NCBI RefSeq assembly: GCF_013404075.1
Contig: NZ_JACBJQ010000009.1
Coordinates: 1 to 64,000 of the forward strand
Source of the DNA: Mycolicibacterium vinylchloridicum
GTDB taxonomy: Bacteria > Actinomycetota > Actinomycetes > Mycobacteriales > Mycobacteriaceae
Reading direction: 5' to 3'
DNA: 64,000 nucleotides
The notes below the pieces were generated by a model. It searched no databases and was not told where the DNA came from. It was given only the letters and a program-made list of their open reading frames with translations. Of the stretch, positions 48,261-57,930 are shown one piece after another. Each line of letters opens with the position of its first letter. Position 1 is the stretch's first letter. The translations under genes and the position numbers were made by a program.

Positions 48261-49543
48261 TCGCCGTCGCGCAGTCCCGGCGGGATCGCGAAGATCGCGC
48301 TGCCGTTGTGGGTGATGTATTCGTTGAGCGCATCGCGGCGGGCGAGTTCCATCTGCATCGGGATGAACTGGGTCACCGGGTTGCGCACGAACGCGATGAA
48401 GAACAAGCCGGCGTCCAGGTGCCCGAACCCGTCGGAACCGTCGGTGAAGTTGTAGCCGCGGCGCAGGATCCGGATCCCGTTGAGGTGCTGGTGGGACGCC
48501 AGCCGCACGTGGGCGTCGACGTCGATCAGCGGGGTTTCCTTGTTGTCGACGAGGTCGAGGTTGAGCTCCTCGAACTCCTGCTTCAACCCGTTCGGTGCGC
48601 CGCTGCCCTTCTGCCGGCCGATCACCCGCTCCTGCTCGAGAAGCGTTGTGCGGTCCCAGGATTCGATGCGCATCCGGATCCGGCGGCTGATCATGTAGCT
48701 GCCGCCGGTCATCCAGTCCGGGCCGTCGCCCTTGGCCACCCACACCTGCTGGGCGAGGGTGTCGGTGTCCTCGGCCTTGATGTTATTGGTTCCGTCCTTG
48801 AACCCGAACAGGTTTCGCGGTGTGGCCTGCTCGCGCGTGGTCGACGACGTGCGGCCGAAGCCCAGCTGGGAGTAGCGCACCGCCACCGTGCCGAAGCCGA
48901 CCCGGGCCAGGTTGCGAATGGCGTGCACCGCCACCTGGGGGTCGTTGGCGCAGGCCTGTACGACGATGTCGCCGCCGCACTTCGCCGGGTCCATCGTCTC
49001 GTTCGGGAACTTCGGCAAGTTCTCCAGCAGCGACGGCTTCTGCCCGGCGAGCCCGAAGCGATCCTTGCCGTCCTTGACGAAGAACGACGGACCGAACCCG
49101 ATCGTCAGCGTCAGCTGCGAGGCCGGCAGTCCCAGTGCCTCACCGGTATCCGATGGCGGCGCATAGGGATTGAGCCCGACAGCCCCGTCATGGACCGTCT
49201 CGCGGCCCTCGGTCATCCGCTCGGCCATGCCCGTCCACTCTTTGAGCATGGCGACGAGGTCGGCCTTGGATTCGGTGGTGACGTCGAACGTCGCGAAGTG
49301 CATCCGGTCTTGGGCCGGGGTGACGATCCCGGCCTGGTGCTCACCACGGAACGGCACCGGCTTGTCCAGGCCGCCCAGGTGCGAGTCGGCCGCCGACGCC
49401 CGCCCGGCCAGCGCCCCGGCGCCGGCTGCGCCGACCACGGCCGCCGTCACACCGGCGGCACCGAAGAGCTTGCGTCGCGACATACCGGGCGACGCCGGCT
49501 GGGCCGGCGTCGCCTCGTCGGGATTACTGGGGAGCGATGACAC
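48233..49543 (-). CDS. efeB: Dyp-type peroxidase, EfeB component of the iron uptake system
   Basis: A 436-residue haem peroxidase exported by the Tat pathway: SRRKLFGAAG is the twin-arginine motif (about residues 22-31) followed by an Ala/Gly-rich hydrophobic stretch. The DyP fold is shown by GFGPSFF near the middle, GFKDGTNN (the conserved GxxDG motif, catalytic Asp) and the proximal His/Arg region RRGYNF. In EfeUOB systems EfeB oxidises ferrous iron or acts on haem outside the membrane. It overlaps efeO by 20 bases; it is the last gene of efeU-efeO-efeB. Confidence 0.92.
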   Translation of the reverse strand: MSSLPSNPDEATPAQPASPGMSRRKLFGAAGVTAAVVGAAGAGALAGRASAADSHLGGLDKPVPFRGEHQAGIVTPAQDRMHFATFDVTTESKADLVAMLKEWTGMAERMTEGRETVHDGAVGLNPYAPPSDTGEALGLPASQLTLTIGFGPSFFVKDGKDRFGLAGQKPSLLENLPKFPNETMDPAKCGGDIVVQACANDPQVAVHAIRNLARVGFGTVAVRYSQLGFGRTSSTTREQATPRNLFGFKDGTNNIKAEDTDTLAQQVWVAKGDGPDWMTGGSYMISRRIRMRIESWDRTTLLEQERVIGRQKGSGAPNGLKQEFEELNLDLVDNKETPLIDVDAHVRLASHQHLNGIRILRRGYNFTDGSDGFGHLDAGLFFIAFVRNPVTQFIPMQMELARRDALNEYITHNGSAIFAIPPGLRDGDYWGSTLLG

Positions 49544-50690
49544 CCTGCACCTGGCTCACGTTCTTGCTCAGCGCGTCGATCGCGCGTGAGAGTTCTTGGC
49601 GCTGAGGCTCGGTCACCGTGTCGTACAACACGAACCCGTCGCCCTTGCGGTACTTGGCCAGCAGCGCCTCGACGTCGGCGAAGCCCTTGTCGACCTGCTT
49701 GCCCAACTCGGCGTTACGGCTGTCGAGGATCGGGCGGACGGATGCCACCGCGGTCTGGCTGCCCTGGACGTTGGCGTTGAAGTCCCAGAGGTCGGTGTGG
49801 CTGAAGATGTCCTCTTCGCCGCTGATCTTGCTGGCTGCGATCTCGTCGAGCAGACCCTGTGCGCCACCGGCGATCTGGGTGGAGTCGATGGTCCAGTCCG
49901 GTGCCTTGACGCCGTCGTTGAGCTCCTTGACGTCGGCCATCAGCTGGTCGGCCAGCGCGTTGGCGTCGGGCTGCAGGCCGGTCACCCACAGCTGCTTCTC
50001 CAACGCGTGGAAGCCGGTCCACTTCTGGCCGGGCTCGACGTCGGCCTCACGGAGGTCGATGCGTGGGTCGAGATCGTTGGGGAACGACTCGGCCACCGGC
50101 TCGATGCGCTCGTAGTAGGTGCGCGCGATCGGATACTGCGCCTTGGCCGCCGCCACGTCACCCTTCTTGACGGCGTCGACGAACAGCTGGGTGGCCGGGA
50201 TCAGGGCGTCGGTCTGGCTGTTCACATAGCGCTTGTAGCTCTCGGCGGCTTCCTTGAACTCGCCCTTCTCGTCGACCGCTACGGCGTTGCCGGTCACGGT
50301 GAAGTCGCTGCGGATGCCGTCGCCGATCATGCCCGGCTTGCACGCGGTCTGGTACTTGCCCGGCTCGCCGAGCTGCACGATCAGCTTGCGCTGCAGTCCG
50401 GGGGAGATGTTCTCGACCTCGCCCATCACCCGCTCACCCTCGCCGTACACGTAGAACTCGGTGACCTTGGTGCCGTTGTTGGTGATCACGAAGGTGCTCG
50501 GCCCGGTCGCAGCCTGGGTGCCCGAGAGCTTGCACTCGGTGTCGGAGGCGTCGACGGTGATCTCCGAGGCCGCCTTGGTGCTCGAGTCGGCGGACTTGGT
50601 CTCTTTGGCCGTGCAGGCGGCCATGGATACACCGGCCAGGAGAGCCGCGGCAGCGGCAGTACCGGTCTTGATGCCATGGGTGAGCGTCAC
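49524..50690 (-). CDS. efeO: EfeO periplasmic iron-binding protein (cupredoxin + M75/imelysin)
   Basis: A 388-residue lipoprotein or exported protein: a signal peptide with AAC at residues about 24-26, an N-terminal cupredoxin-like domain (about 40-140; GPSTFVITNNGTKVTEFYVYGEGERVMGEVENISPG) and a C-terminal imelysin/M75 domain (about 160-385) with the HxxE-type segment KWTGFHALEKQLW. EfeO captures iron oxidised by EfeB and passes it to EfeU. It overlaps efeU by 4 bases and efeB by 20, a tight operon. Confidence 0.92.
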   Translation of the reverse strand: MTLTHGIKTGTAAAAALLAGVSMAACTAKETKSADSSTKAASEITVDASDTECKLSGTQAATGPSTFVITNNGTKVTEFYVYGEGERVMGEVENISPGLQRKLIVQLGEPGKYQTACKPGMIGDGIRSDFTVTGNAVAVDEKGEFKEAAESYKRYVNSQTDALIPATQLFVDAVKKGDVAAAKAQYPIARTYYERIEPVAESFPNDLDPRIDLREADVEPGQKWTGFHALEKQLWVTGLQPDANALADQLMADVKELNDGVKAPDWTIDSTQIAGGAQGLLDEIAASKISGEEDIFSHTDLWDFNANVQGSQTAVASVRPILDSRNAELGKQVDKGFADVEALLAKYRKGDGFVLYDTVTEPQRQELSRAIDALSKNVSQVQGVIAPQ

Positions 50691-51676
50691 TGAGTGGACC
50701 TTTCGGAGAGGGTGGTGTGCGCCGAATCTGGCGCACCACTGTCGTTGCGGTTGGAAATCTCACCGCCGGTGGAAACTTCGGTGGCCGGCGTCGGCGCGGT
50801 CCGGGTGGGCCGCAGGAACAGGGCCAGCACGATGACCAGGTAGGTCAGCCAGCAGATCAGCTGCAGCACCGTTGGCGTCGGGGTGACGTTGAAGACGCCC
50901 TGGATGATCTCGCCGTACCAGGCCGACCAGTTGAACCCCGCGCTGATGTCGAAGGCCTTGGAACCAAGGCCCGGCAGCCAGCCGACGGTCTGCATCGCCC
51001 CGATGCCATAGGACAGGACGCCCGCGGCGACGAAGATCAGGAACACGCCGGTGTAGGAGAAGAACTTGGCCAGGTTGATCCGCACGGCGCCGGCGTACAT
51101 ACCCCACGCGATAGCGGCGGCAGCCAGCACGCCGATCAGCAGGCCCAGCAGCGGCCACGCGGTCTCCGCTTCGGCAAAACCGACCATGAACAGCGCGGTC
51201 TCCACGCCCTCCCGGCCCACGGCCAGGAACGCCAGCGCGAAGACGGCAGTCGCGCCGGTTTCGAGTGCCTTCGACATCCCGGCGCGCAGTTCGCCGGACA
51301 TACTGGCCGCGGCTTTGCGCATCCACAGCACCATCGAGGTGACGATCGCGACGGCCAGCAGCGACGCCACCCCGGCGATCGCCTCGGCGGCCAGGCCGGT
51401 CACCGTGTAGGTGCCGTACTGGATCGTGAGAAAGACGGCGACCGTCATCAGGACCGCGGCCCCGACACCGAGCCACACCCATTTGAGAGCGTCCCGACGG
51501 TCGGATTTCACCAGGAAGGCGATCAGGATCATGACGATGATCCCGGCTTCCAGCCCCTCGCGCAGGCCGATCAATCCGCTACCGAAAAGCTGGGCGCTGA
51601 CGTTGGGGGCGGCCGCGCTGAAAGTGGTGTGGATCCCCGTCGGAAGTGCCCCTGCGATGTCCGCCACGAGGGTCAT
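50687..51676 (-). CDS. efeU: EfeU ferrous/ferric iron permease (FTR1 family)
   Basis: A 329-residue permease with about seven helices. The two iron-passage REGLE-type motifs are GLREGLEAGIIVMI (helix 1 region) and VGREGVETALFMV (helix 4 region), diagnostic of the FTR1/Fip1/EfeUOB family. It imports iron delivered by EfeO. The ATG at 51676 begins the efe operon; upstream are a 19-bp palindrome and an IdeR-type box, indicating iron repression. Divergent lpqU lies 160 bases away. Confidence 0.93.
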   Translation of the reverse strand: MTLVADIAGALPTGIHTTFSAAAPNVSAQLFGSGLIGLREGLEAGIIVMILIAFLVKSDRRDALKWVWLGVGAAVLMTVAVFLTIQYGTYTVTGLAAEAIAGVASLLAVAIVTSMVLWMRKAAASMSGELRAGMSKALETGATAVFALAFLAVGREGVETALFMVGFAEAETAWPLLGLLIGVLAAAAIAWGMYAGAVRINLAKFFSYTGVFLIFVAAGVLSYGIGAMQTVGWLPGLGSKAFDISAGFNWSAWYGEIIQGVFNVTPTPTVLQLICWLTYLVIVLALFLRPTRTAPTPATEVSTGGEISNRNDSGAPDSAHTTLSERSTQ

Positions 51677-51707
51677 TGGCGAGTCCTAACTAACTTCGGA
51701 TAATCCC

Positions 51708-51726
51708 TGGTAAGCAAGGCTTACCA
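51708..51726. promoter_or_regulatory. 19-bp palindrome upstream of efeU
   Basis: TGGTAAGCAAGGCTTACCA has perfect 8-bp arms around AAG. It lies 32 bases upstream of the efeU start. It differs from the IdeR consensus in register but has the same length and GGTAAGC/GCTTACC character; it might be a second IdeR-family site or that of another metalloregulator. Confidence 0.5.
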
Positions 51727-51729
51727 AAC

Positions 51730-51748
51730 CAAGGTTCGGCTCACCTTA
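51730..51748. promoter_or_regulatory. IdeR/DtxR-type iron box
   Basis: CAAGGTTCGGCTCACCTTA matches the 19-bp IdeR box TTAGGTTAGGCTAACCTAA at 14 of 19 positions, including the AGGTT and ACCT half-site cores. It is 54 bases upstream of efeU, 4 bases from the palindrome at 51708-51726, and 89 bases before lpqU. Repression of efeUOB by iron-loaded IdeR is the natural reading. Confidence 0.7.
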
Positions 51749-51836
51749 ACAGAGTGGAGGTAACGACGTTATCGGCCCTTGGCATCGTCGGTGGGGACTA
51801 ATGACACCGATCCCGTGGGACGATGAACACGGTTGA

Positions 51837-52586
51837 ATGGGTTCGAGGAGTGTCGTGTTGTCAACGCGTTGGCTGCGGGCTGTCGGCGTCATTGCGGCGG
51901 CGGGCATGCTGCTGGCCGCGAGCTGTTCGTGGCAGCTCGGGACGCCTATTCCCGACGGTGTGCCACCGCCGCCGGGTGACGCGGTGCCCGCTGTCGACAC
52001 CCACGCCCCGGGCCGGCCGGCCGACCAGTTGCACGACTGGGCGGCGCAGCGGGCCCCCGCGCTCGGCATCCCGATCACCGCACTCGAGGCCTACGCCTAC
52101 GCCGCGCGCGTGGCGGAGGTGGAGAACCCCAATTGCCATCTGGCCTGGACCACGCTGGCCGGGATCGGCATGGTCGAAAGTCACCACGGCACCTACCGGG
52201 ACGCCGTCGTCGCGCCCAACGGGGACGTCAGTCCGCCGATCCGCGGGGTGCACCTCGACGGCACCAACGGCAACCTCGAGATCATCGACGTCGACCAGAC
52301 GGTGGTCGACGCCGAGCCGGTCTATGCCCGGGCGATGGGTCCCATGCAGTTCATCCCGGAAACCTGGCGGCTCTACGGCGTCGACGCCAACAACGACGGC
52401 GTGATCAGTCCGGACAACATCGACGATGCCGCGCTCTCGGCGGCGGGCTACCTGTGCTTCCGCGGCAAGGACCTCGCGTCCCCGCGCGGCTGGATGAACG
52501 CGCTGCACGCCTACAACCACTCCGACCAGTACGCCCGCACCGTGCGGGACTGGGCGACGGCCTACGCCCAAGGGCACGCGCTCTAA
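51837..52586 (+). CDS. lpqU: Lytic transglycosylase-like lipoprotein LpqU
   Basis: A 249-residue lipoprotein with lipobox LAASC (Cys30 from the ATG at 51837; a GTG at 51855 is an alternative start). The mature part is an SLT/MltB-like transglycosylase: WTTLAGIGMVESHHGTY (catalytic Glu), AMGPMQFIPETWRLYGVD and ALHAYNHSDQYARTV. It cleaves peptidoglycan glycan strands with formation of anhydromuramic ends. It is the orthologue of Rv1022 and precedes eno as in M. tuberculosis. Confidence 0.9.
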   Translation: MGSRSVVLSTRWLRAVGVIAAAGMLLAASCSWQLGTPIPDGVPPPPGDAVPAVDTHAPGRPADQLHDWAAQRAPALGIPITALEAYAYAARVAEVENPNCHLAWTTLAGIGMVESHHGTYRDAVVAPNGDVSPPIRGVHLDGTNGNLEIIDVDQTVVDAEPVYARAMGPMQFIPETWRLYGVDANNDGVISPDNIDDAALSAAGYLCFRGKDLASPRGWMNALHAYNHSDQYARTVRDWATAYAQGHAL

Positions 52587-52640
52587 CAGCGCTCCGGCTC
52601 AGGCGCATTCTGGAGCGCTGCCGCGCTCCGGACCATCTAG

Positions 52641-53966
<1,326 letters not shown>

Positions 53967-53993
53967 GACCCCCGAGGGACCCTGAAAGAGACT

Positions 53994-54665
53994 GTGGCGG
54001 AAAGCAAGCGGCCCGACTCGAAGCGACGCACCCCGGCCTCCCGGCCGGGGGGTTCGGGTCGGGTCCGCTCGCGCTCGGCGCCGGTGGCCAAGCCGCGCCC
54101 TGCGGAGGCGCGCGCGGCCGCGGAGCCGGTGAACGTCACCGAGCCGATCCGGCGCGCGATCGCGGCGTCGGTCGAGCACCAGAGTGAGCAGCGGTTGGGT
54201 TTCACCGCGCGTCGCGCGGCGATTCTGGCTGCGCTGGTCTGCGTGCTGACGCTGACCATCGCCGGACCGGTGCGCACCTATTTCGCCCAGCGCACCGAGA
54301 TGAAACAACTCGCCGCGTCGGAAGCGGCGCTGCGCAAGCAGATCGCCGATCTCGAGTCGCAAAAGGCCAAGCTCGACGACCCGGTGTACATCGCCGCGCA
54401 GGCCCGCGAACGGCTGGGGTTCGTGATGCCCGGCGACATTCCCTACCAGGTGCAACTCCCGCCAGGGGCCGCCGTCACCACCGATACCGGCCCGCAGGCC
54501 GCGCCGGTGCACAACAGCGACCCGTGGTACACGTCGTTGTGGCACACCATCGCCGATACACCTCATGGTCCGCCGCCGGTCCCGGCCGGCGATCCGGCGG
54601 ACCCGACGTTGCCGTTGCCGCCGCCGCCCGAACCCGTTGCTCCTCCGCCGGCGCCCGGTGGTTGA
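53994..54665 (+). CDS. ftsB: FtsB/DivIC-family septum formation protein
   Basis: A 223-residue bitopic division protein. Residues 1-72 form a basic, Pro/Arg-rich cytoplasmic part; a single transmembrane helix follows at about 74-93 (AILAALVCVLTLTIAGPV), then an extracytoplasmic coiled coil at about 98-130, and a Pro-rich C-terminal tail of about 45 residues. This is the Rv1024-like mycobacterial FtsB, longer than the ~100-residue E. coli protein, which links FtsQ and FtsL in the divisome. Start GTG 53994. It overlaps the DUF501 gene by 8 bases. Confidence 0.88.
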   Translation: MAESKRPDSKRRTPASRPGGSGRVRSRSAPVAKPRPAEARAAAEPVNVTEPIRRAIAASVEHQSEQRLGFTARRAAILAALVCVLTLTIAGPVRTYFAQRTEMKQLAASEAALRKQIADLESQKAKLDDPVYIAAQARERLGFVMPGDIPYQVQLPPGAAVTTDTGPQAAPVHNSDPWYTSLWHTIADTPHGPPPVPAGDPADPTLPLPPPPEPVAPPPAPGG

Positions 54666-55155
54666 CCCCGCCGATCTCGACGCGGTGGCGCGGCAGTTGG
54701 GGCGTGAGCCGCGCGGCGTACTGGAGATCGCATATCGCTGCCCCAATGGTGAACCGGCGGTGGTCAAGACCGCACCCCGGCTGCCCGACGGCACTCCGTT
54801 CCCGACCCTGTATTACCTGACGCACCCGGTGCTGACGGCCGCGGCGAGCCGGCTCGAGTCGGACGGGCTGATGCGGGAGATGAGTGAACGGCTGCAACAG
54901 GATTCCGAGGTCGCCGAGGCCTACCGTCGGGCCCACGAGTCCTATCTGGCCGAGCGGGACGCCATCGAGTCGCTGGGTACCACGTTCTCCGGCGGAGGCA
55001 TGCCGGACCGGATCAAGTGCCTGCACGTGCTGATCGCGCACTCGTTGGCAAAAGGCCACGGTGTCAACCCGTTTGGTGACGAGGCGCTGGCGGTGCTGGC
55101 CGTCGAACCGGGGATGGCGGGAATTCTGGACAAGGGGGAGTGGACATCAACATAG
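54658..55155 (+). CDS. DUF501 family protein
   Basis: A 165-residue soluble protein matching Rv1025 and the DUF501 family: VARQLGREPRGVLEIAYRCPNGEPAVVKTAPRLPDGTPFPTLYYLTHP near the N-terminus and GMPDRIKCLHVLIAHSLAKG, with Cys and His residues that could bind a metal. The function is unknown. Start GTG 54658, overlapping the ftsB stop. It overlaps ppx2 by 16 bases. It is conserved between ftsB and ppx2 in actinobacteria. Confidence 0.85.
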   Translation: MVDPADLDAVARQLGREPRGVLEIAYRCPNGEPAVVKTAPRLPDGTPFPTLYYLTHPVLTAAASRLESDGLMREMSERLQQDSEVAEAYRRAHESYLAERDAIESLGTTFSGGGMPDRIKCLHVLIAHSLAKGHGVNPFGDEALAVLAVEPGMAGILDKGEWTST

Positions 55156-56099
55156 AGGCCAATCGGGTGGCGGCCATCGACTGCGGCACGAACTCCATCC
55201 GGCTGCTGATCGCCGACATGGCCGGTGGGCGCCTGCACGATGTCCACCGCGAGATGCGGATCGTGCGACTCGGTCAAGGTGTCGACGCCACAGGACAATT
55301 CGCGCCCGACGCGCTGGCCCGCACCCGCGCCGCCCTGGTTGACTACGCCGCGCTGATGAAGCGCTTCGAGGTCGGCACGGTGCGCATGGTGGCGACGTCG
55401 GCGACCCGCGACGCGTCCAACCGCGACGTGTTCTTCTCGATGACCGCCGAGGTGCTGGACCCCGTCGTCCCCGGTGCGATCGCCGAGGTGATCACCGGCG
55501 CAGAAGAGGCCGAGCTGTCATTCAATGGCGCGGTCGGTGAACTCGACAGTGCCGCAGCACCTTTTGTGGTGGTTGATCTCGGTGGCGGCTCGACCGAGGT
55601 GGTACTGGGTGACGGCACCGGGGTTCAGGCCAGCTACTCGGCCGACATCGGGTGCGTGCGCCTCACCGAGCGCTGCCTGCATTCGGATCCACCGACCGCA
55701 GCCGAAGTGGCGGCCGCGCGTGATGTGGTGCGGGAGCGTCTCGGCGAGGCGCTGCGAGTGGTGCCGGTGGACCAGGCCAGGACGTGGGTGGGCGTGGCGG
55801 GAACCTTCACCACCCTTGCGGCCCTGGCTCAGCACATGACCACCTACGACGCCAACGCGATCCACCTGTCCCGGGTCGGCTTCGGGGACCTGTTGGGGGT
55901 GTGTGACCAGCTCATCGGGATGACCCGCAAGCAGCGCGCCGCCCTGGGTCCGATGCATGAGGGTCGCGTCGACGTCATCGGCGGCGGCTCGATCGTCGTC
56001 GAAGAGCTGGCGTATGCACTCGGGCAGCGAGCCGGCATCGACGAGCTGGTGGTCAGCGAGCACGACATCCTCGACGGCATCGCGCTCTCCATCGCCTGA
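55140..56099 (+). CDS. ppx2: Exopolyphosphatase Ppx2 / pppGpp-phosphohydrolase family
   Basis: A 319-residue ASKHA-fold phosphatase with DCGTNSIRLLIADM (phosphate 1 loop), EVITGAEEAELSF, VVVDLGGGSTEVVLG (phosphate 2 loop) and VIGGGSIVVEELA. Family members degrade long-chain polyphosphate and/or hydrolyse pppGpp. It is the orthologue of Rv1026; the short (~320 residue) mycobacterial forms lack the C-terminal domains of E. coli Ppx. Start GTG 55140. It ends 3 bases from the convergent DUF4383 gene. Confidence 0.92.
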   Translation: MDINIEANRVAAIDCGTNSIRLLIADMAGGRLHDVHREMRIVRLGQGVDATGQFAPDALARTRAALVDYAALMKRFEVGTVRMVATSATRDASNRDVFFSMTAEVLDPVVPGAIAEVITGAEEAELSFNGAVGELDSAAAPFVVVDLGGGSTEVVLGDGTGVQASYSADIGCVRLTERCLHSDPPTAAEVAAARDVVRERLGEALRVVPVDQARTWVGVAGTFTTLAALAQHMTTYDANAIHLSRVGFGDLLGVCDQLIGMTRKQRAALGPMHEGRVDVIGGGSIVVEELAYALGQRAGIDELVVSEHDILDGIALSIA

Positions 56100-56102
56100 A
56101 TG

Positions 56103-56573
56103 TCAGTCCTCCGGGTCGATCAACGGTTCGCCGTCGGCGCCGGTGGGGACTCGGCTACCGGCCAGCGTGACACCGAGCAGCGTCATCACCACGCCGATCG
56201 AGAAGTGCAGCCAGTTGTCGGCATTGTTGAGTGGCAGGATGTTTCGCACCCCGGACGGATCGAAGAACAACCCGTAAACCCATAGTCCGAGATAGATCAG
56301 ACCACCGCCGATGAGGTAGGCGCGCGCTCTGGCGAAGGTCGTCGCGAGCAGGAACCCGGCGACTCCGAAGGCCAGATGCGCCACGTTGTGCAGCACCGAC
56401 ACCTCGAACACGCCGAACAGCTCGGACCGGGTGGTCAGGCCGGGGATGACACCGGCGATGGCCAGGAGGGAGAATGCCGCGGCGACGATTACCGCGGCAC
56501 CCTGTACTGCCAGCAGGCCGACCCGGGGTCGGTGGAGCCTGCCGGGATGGGCGGCGTCCATGCCGACTGGCAT
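56103..56573 (-). CDS. DUF4383 family membrane protein
   Basis: A protein of about 156 residues with four transmembrane helices (AVQGAAVIVAAAFSLLAIAGVI; VLHNVAHLAFGVAGFLLATTF; LIGGGLIYLGLWVYGLFF; WLHFSIGVVMTLLGVTL) and a histidine-containing pattern HNxAH...WLHFxIG that typifies DUF4383. Function is unknown. ATG at 56573 is used; ATG at 56561 or a TTG at 56582 are alternatives. It lies 51 bases downstream of the Cys-rich peptide gene on the same strand and may share its transcript. Confidence 0.75.
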   Translation of the reverse strand: MPVGMDAAHPGRLHRPRVGLLAVQGAAVIVAAAFSLLAIAGVIPGLTTRSELFGVFEVSVLHNVAHLAFGVAGFLLATTFARARAYLIGGGLIYLGLWVYGLFFDPSGVRNILPLNNADNWLHFSIGVVMTLLGVTLAGSRVPTGADGEPLIDPED

Positions 56574-56624
56574 ACCCGTCAATACCGGGGGCCAATCTTG
56601 GGGAGCCGGCCCAGATATGAAGAG

Positions 56625-56735
56625 CTAGGGCTTTACCTTGCAGCCGCTGCCGATGTTGTGACAGTGATGGCCGCCGTCGCAGGCGTTGCAGCGACAGGTA
56701 CAGCCACCGGTGTGCTTGGGCTCTGAAACGTTCAT
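56625..56735 (-). CDS. 36-residue Cys/His-rich peptide, possible mini-metallothionein
   Basis: A short frame of 36 codons with ATG at 56735 and TAG at 56625-56627. AAGGAG lies 10 bases upstream of the start. The peptide has six Cys (12, 14, 16, 19, 25, 32) in a CxCxCxxC-x5-C-x6-C pattern and four His (8, 23, 24, 26), with Gly and Lys between them and few hydrophobic residues. That composition is typical of bacterial metallothioneins, which sequester Cu, Zn or Cd. It is not an evident copy of M. tuberculosis MymT (53 residues, encoded elsewhere). No close family is recognised. Neighbours are DUF4383 (downstream, same strand) and an alcohol dehydrogenase. Confidence 0.7.
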   Translation of the reverse strand: MNVSEPKHTGGCTCRCNACDGGHHCHNIGSGCKVKP

Positions 56736-56803
56736 GTCAGGTCATCTCCTTCGCCCGGATGATCCCACGATAGCCATCCGCGGGGCCGAACGTGAGCGGT
56801 CGA

Positions 56804-57910
56804 TCAAAACCGGATGAGGCCGCGCAGATTAACCCCTGAGTGCATGTCGGCATAGCCTTGGTTGATCTCGTCAAGGGTGTATTCGCGGGTGACCAATTCG
56901 TCGAGCTTCAGTTGCCCGGCGCTGTACAACTCCAGCAGCCGGGGAATGTCGTGTCGGGGGTTTGACGAGCCGAAAAGTGACCCGCGGACCTGCTTTTCGT
57001 ACAGCGTCAGGTCGAACAGCGACATGTCGACCTGTGTGTCCGTCGGATGCGGGATCGCCGTCATCACCACGCGGCCGCGTTTGCCGACCAGGCTCAGTGC
57101 CTGTGCGACGTAGCTGCCCTCGGCAACGTCGGTGCTGACCACGCACACGTCGGCCATCGCGCCGCGTGTGACGTCGGCAATCAGCGCCTGCGCCTCTTCG
57201 ACGGTGGCGGCGGTGTGGGTGGCGCCGAAGTCCAGGGACCGGGTGCGCTTGTAGGCGACCGGGTCGAGCGCCACGATCATCCGGGCACCGGCGATCCGCG
57301 CGCCCTGTACCGCATTGATGCCTATCCCACCGACACCCATGACCACGACGGCGTCACCATCGCGGGTCTCGCCCGTACGGACGGCGCTGCCATAGCCGGT
57401 GGTGACACCACAGCCGACGAGTGCGGCGGTGTCCAGGGCGACCGACGGATCGACCTTGACCACCGACGACACCGGGACCACCGTGTACTCGGAAAATGTT
57501 CCCAGCACGCACATCTGGCCCAGTCCCTGGCCTTTGGCGTGGAAGCGGAAGGTCCCGTCGAGTTGCGGTCCGGCGATTATCGCGGCACCCAGCACGCACA
57601 GGTTGCTCATCCCGCGTGCGCACGGCTCGCACCGCCCGCAGGCCGGAATGAAGCTGAGCACCACCGGGTCGCCCTCGGCGACATCCTTGACGCCAGGCCC
57701 GACTTCGAGCACCACGCCGGCACCTTCGTGGCCGCCGACCACCGGAAGCTGCATCGGCATGTCACCGGTGACCAGGTGGTCGTCGGAGTGACACAGCCCG
57801 CTGGCGGTGAGCCGGACCAGGACCTCGTCCTGCTTGGGCCCGTCGAGTTCGACCTCCTCGACCTCCCATTTCTGGTGCAGGCCCCACAACACTGCGGCCT
57901 TCGTCTTCAT
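56804..57910 (-). CDS. NDMA-dependent-type zinc alcohol dehydrogenase
   Basis: A 368-residue medium-chain dehydrogenase. It shows SGLCHSDDH and GGHEGAGVVLEV (catalytic zinc), CGRCEPCARGMSNLC (structural zinc), and VVVMGVGGIGINAVQGARIAGA for the nucleotide. This belongs to the actinobacterial NDMA-dependent alcohol dehydrogenase family (TIGR03989-like), whose cofactor does not dissociate and which depends on an unknown electron acceptor, in mycobacteria thought to be mycofactocin. It follows the cytochrome P450 gene by 20 bases, so a hydroxylation product of the P450 is a likely substrate. A paralogue is at 14697-15836. Confidence 0.9.
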   Translation of the reverse strand: MKTKAAVLWGLHQKWEVEEVELDGPKQDEVLVRLTASGLCHSDDHLVTGDMPMQLPVVGGHEGAGVVLEVGPGVKDVAEGDPVVLSFIPACGRCEPCARGMSNLCVLGAAIIAGPQLDGTFRFHAKGQGLGQMCVLGTFSEYTVVPVSSVVKVDPSVALDTAALVGCGVTTGYGSAVRTGETRDGDAVVVMGVGGIGINAVQGARIAGARMIVALDPVAYKRTRSLDFGATHTAATVEEAQALIADVTRGAMADVCVVSTDVAEGSYVAQALSLVGKRGRVVMTAIPHPTDTQVDMSLFDLTLYEKQVRGSLFGSSNPRHDIPRLLELYSAGQLKLDELVTREYTLDEINQGYADMHSGVNLRGLIRF

Positions 57911-57930
57911 GTAGATGATCTCCTTGTGTG

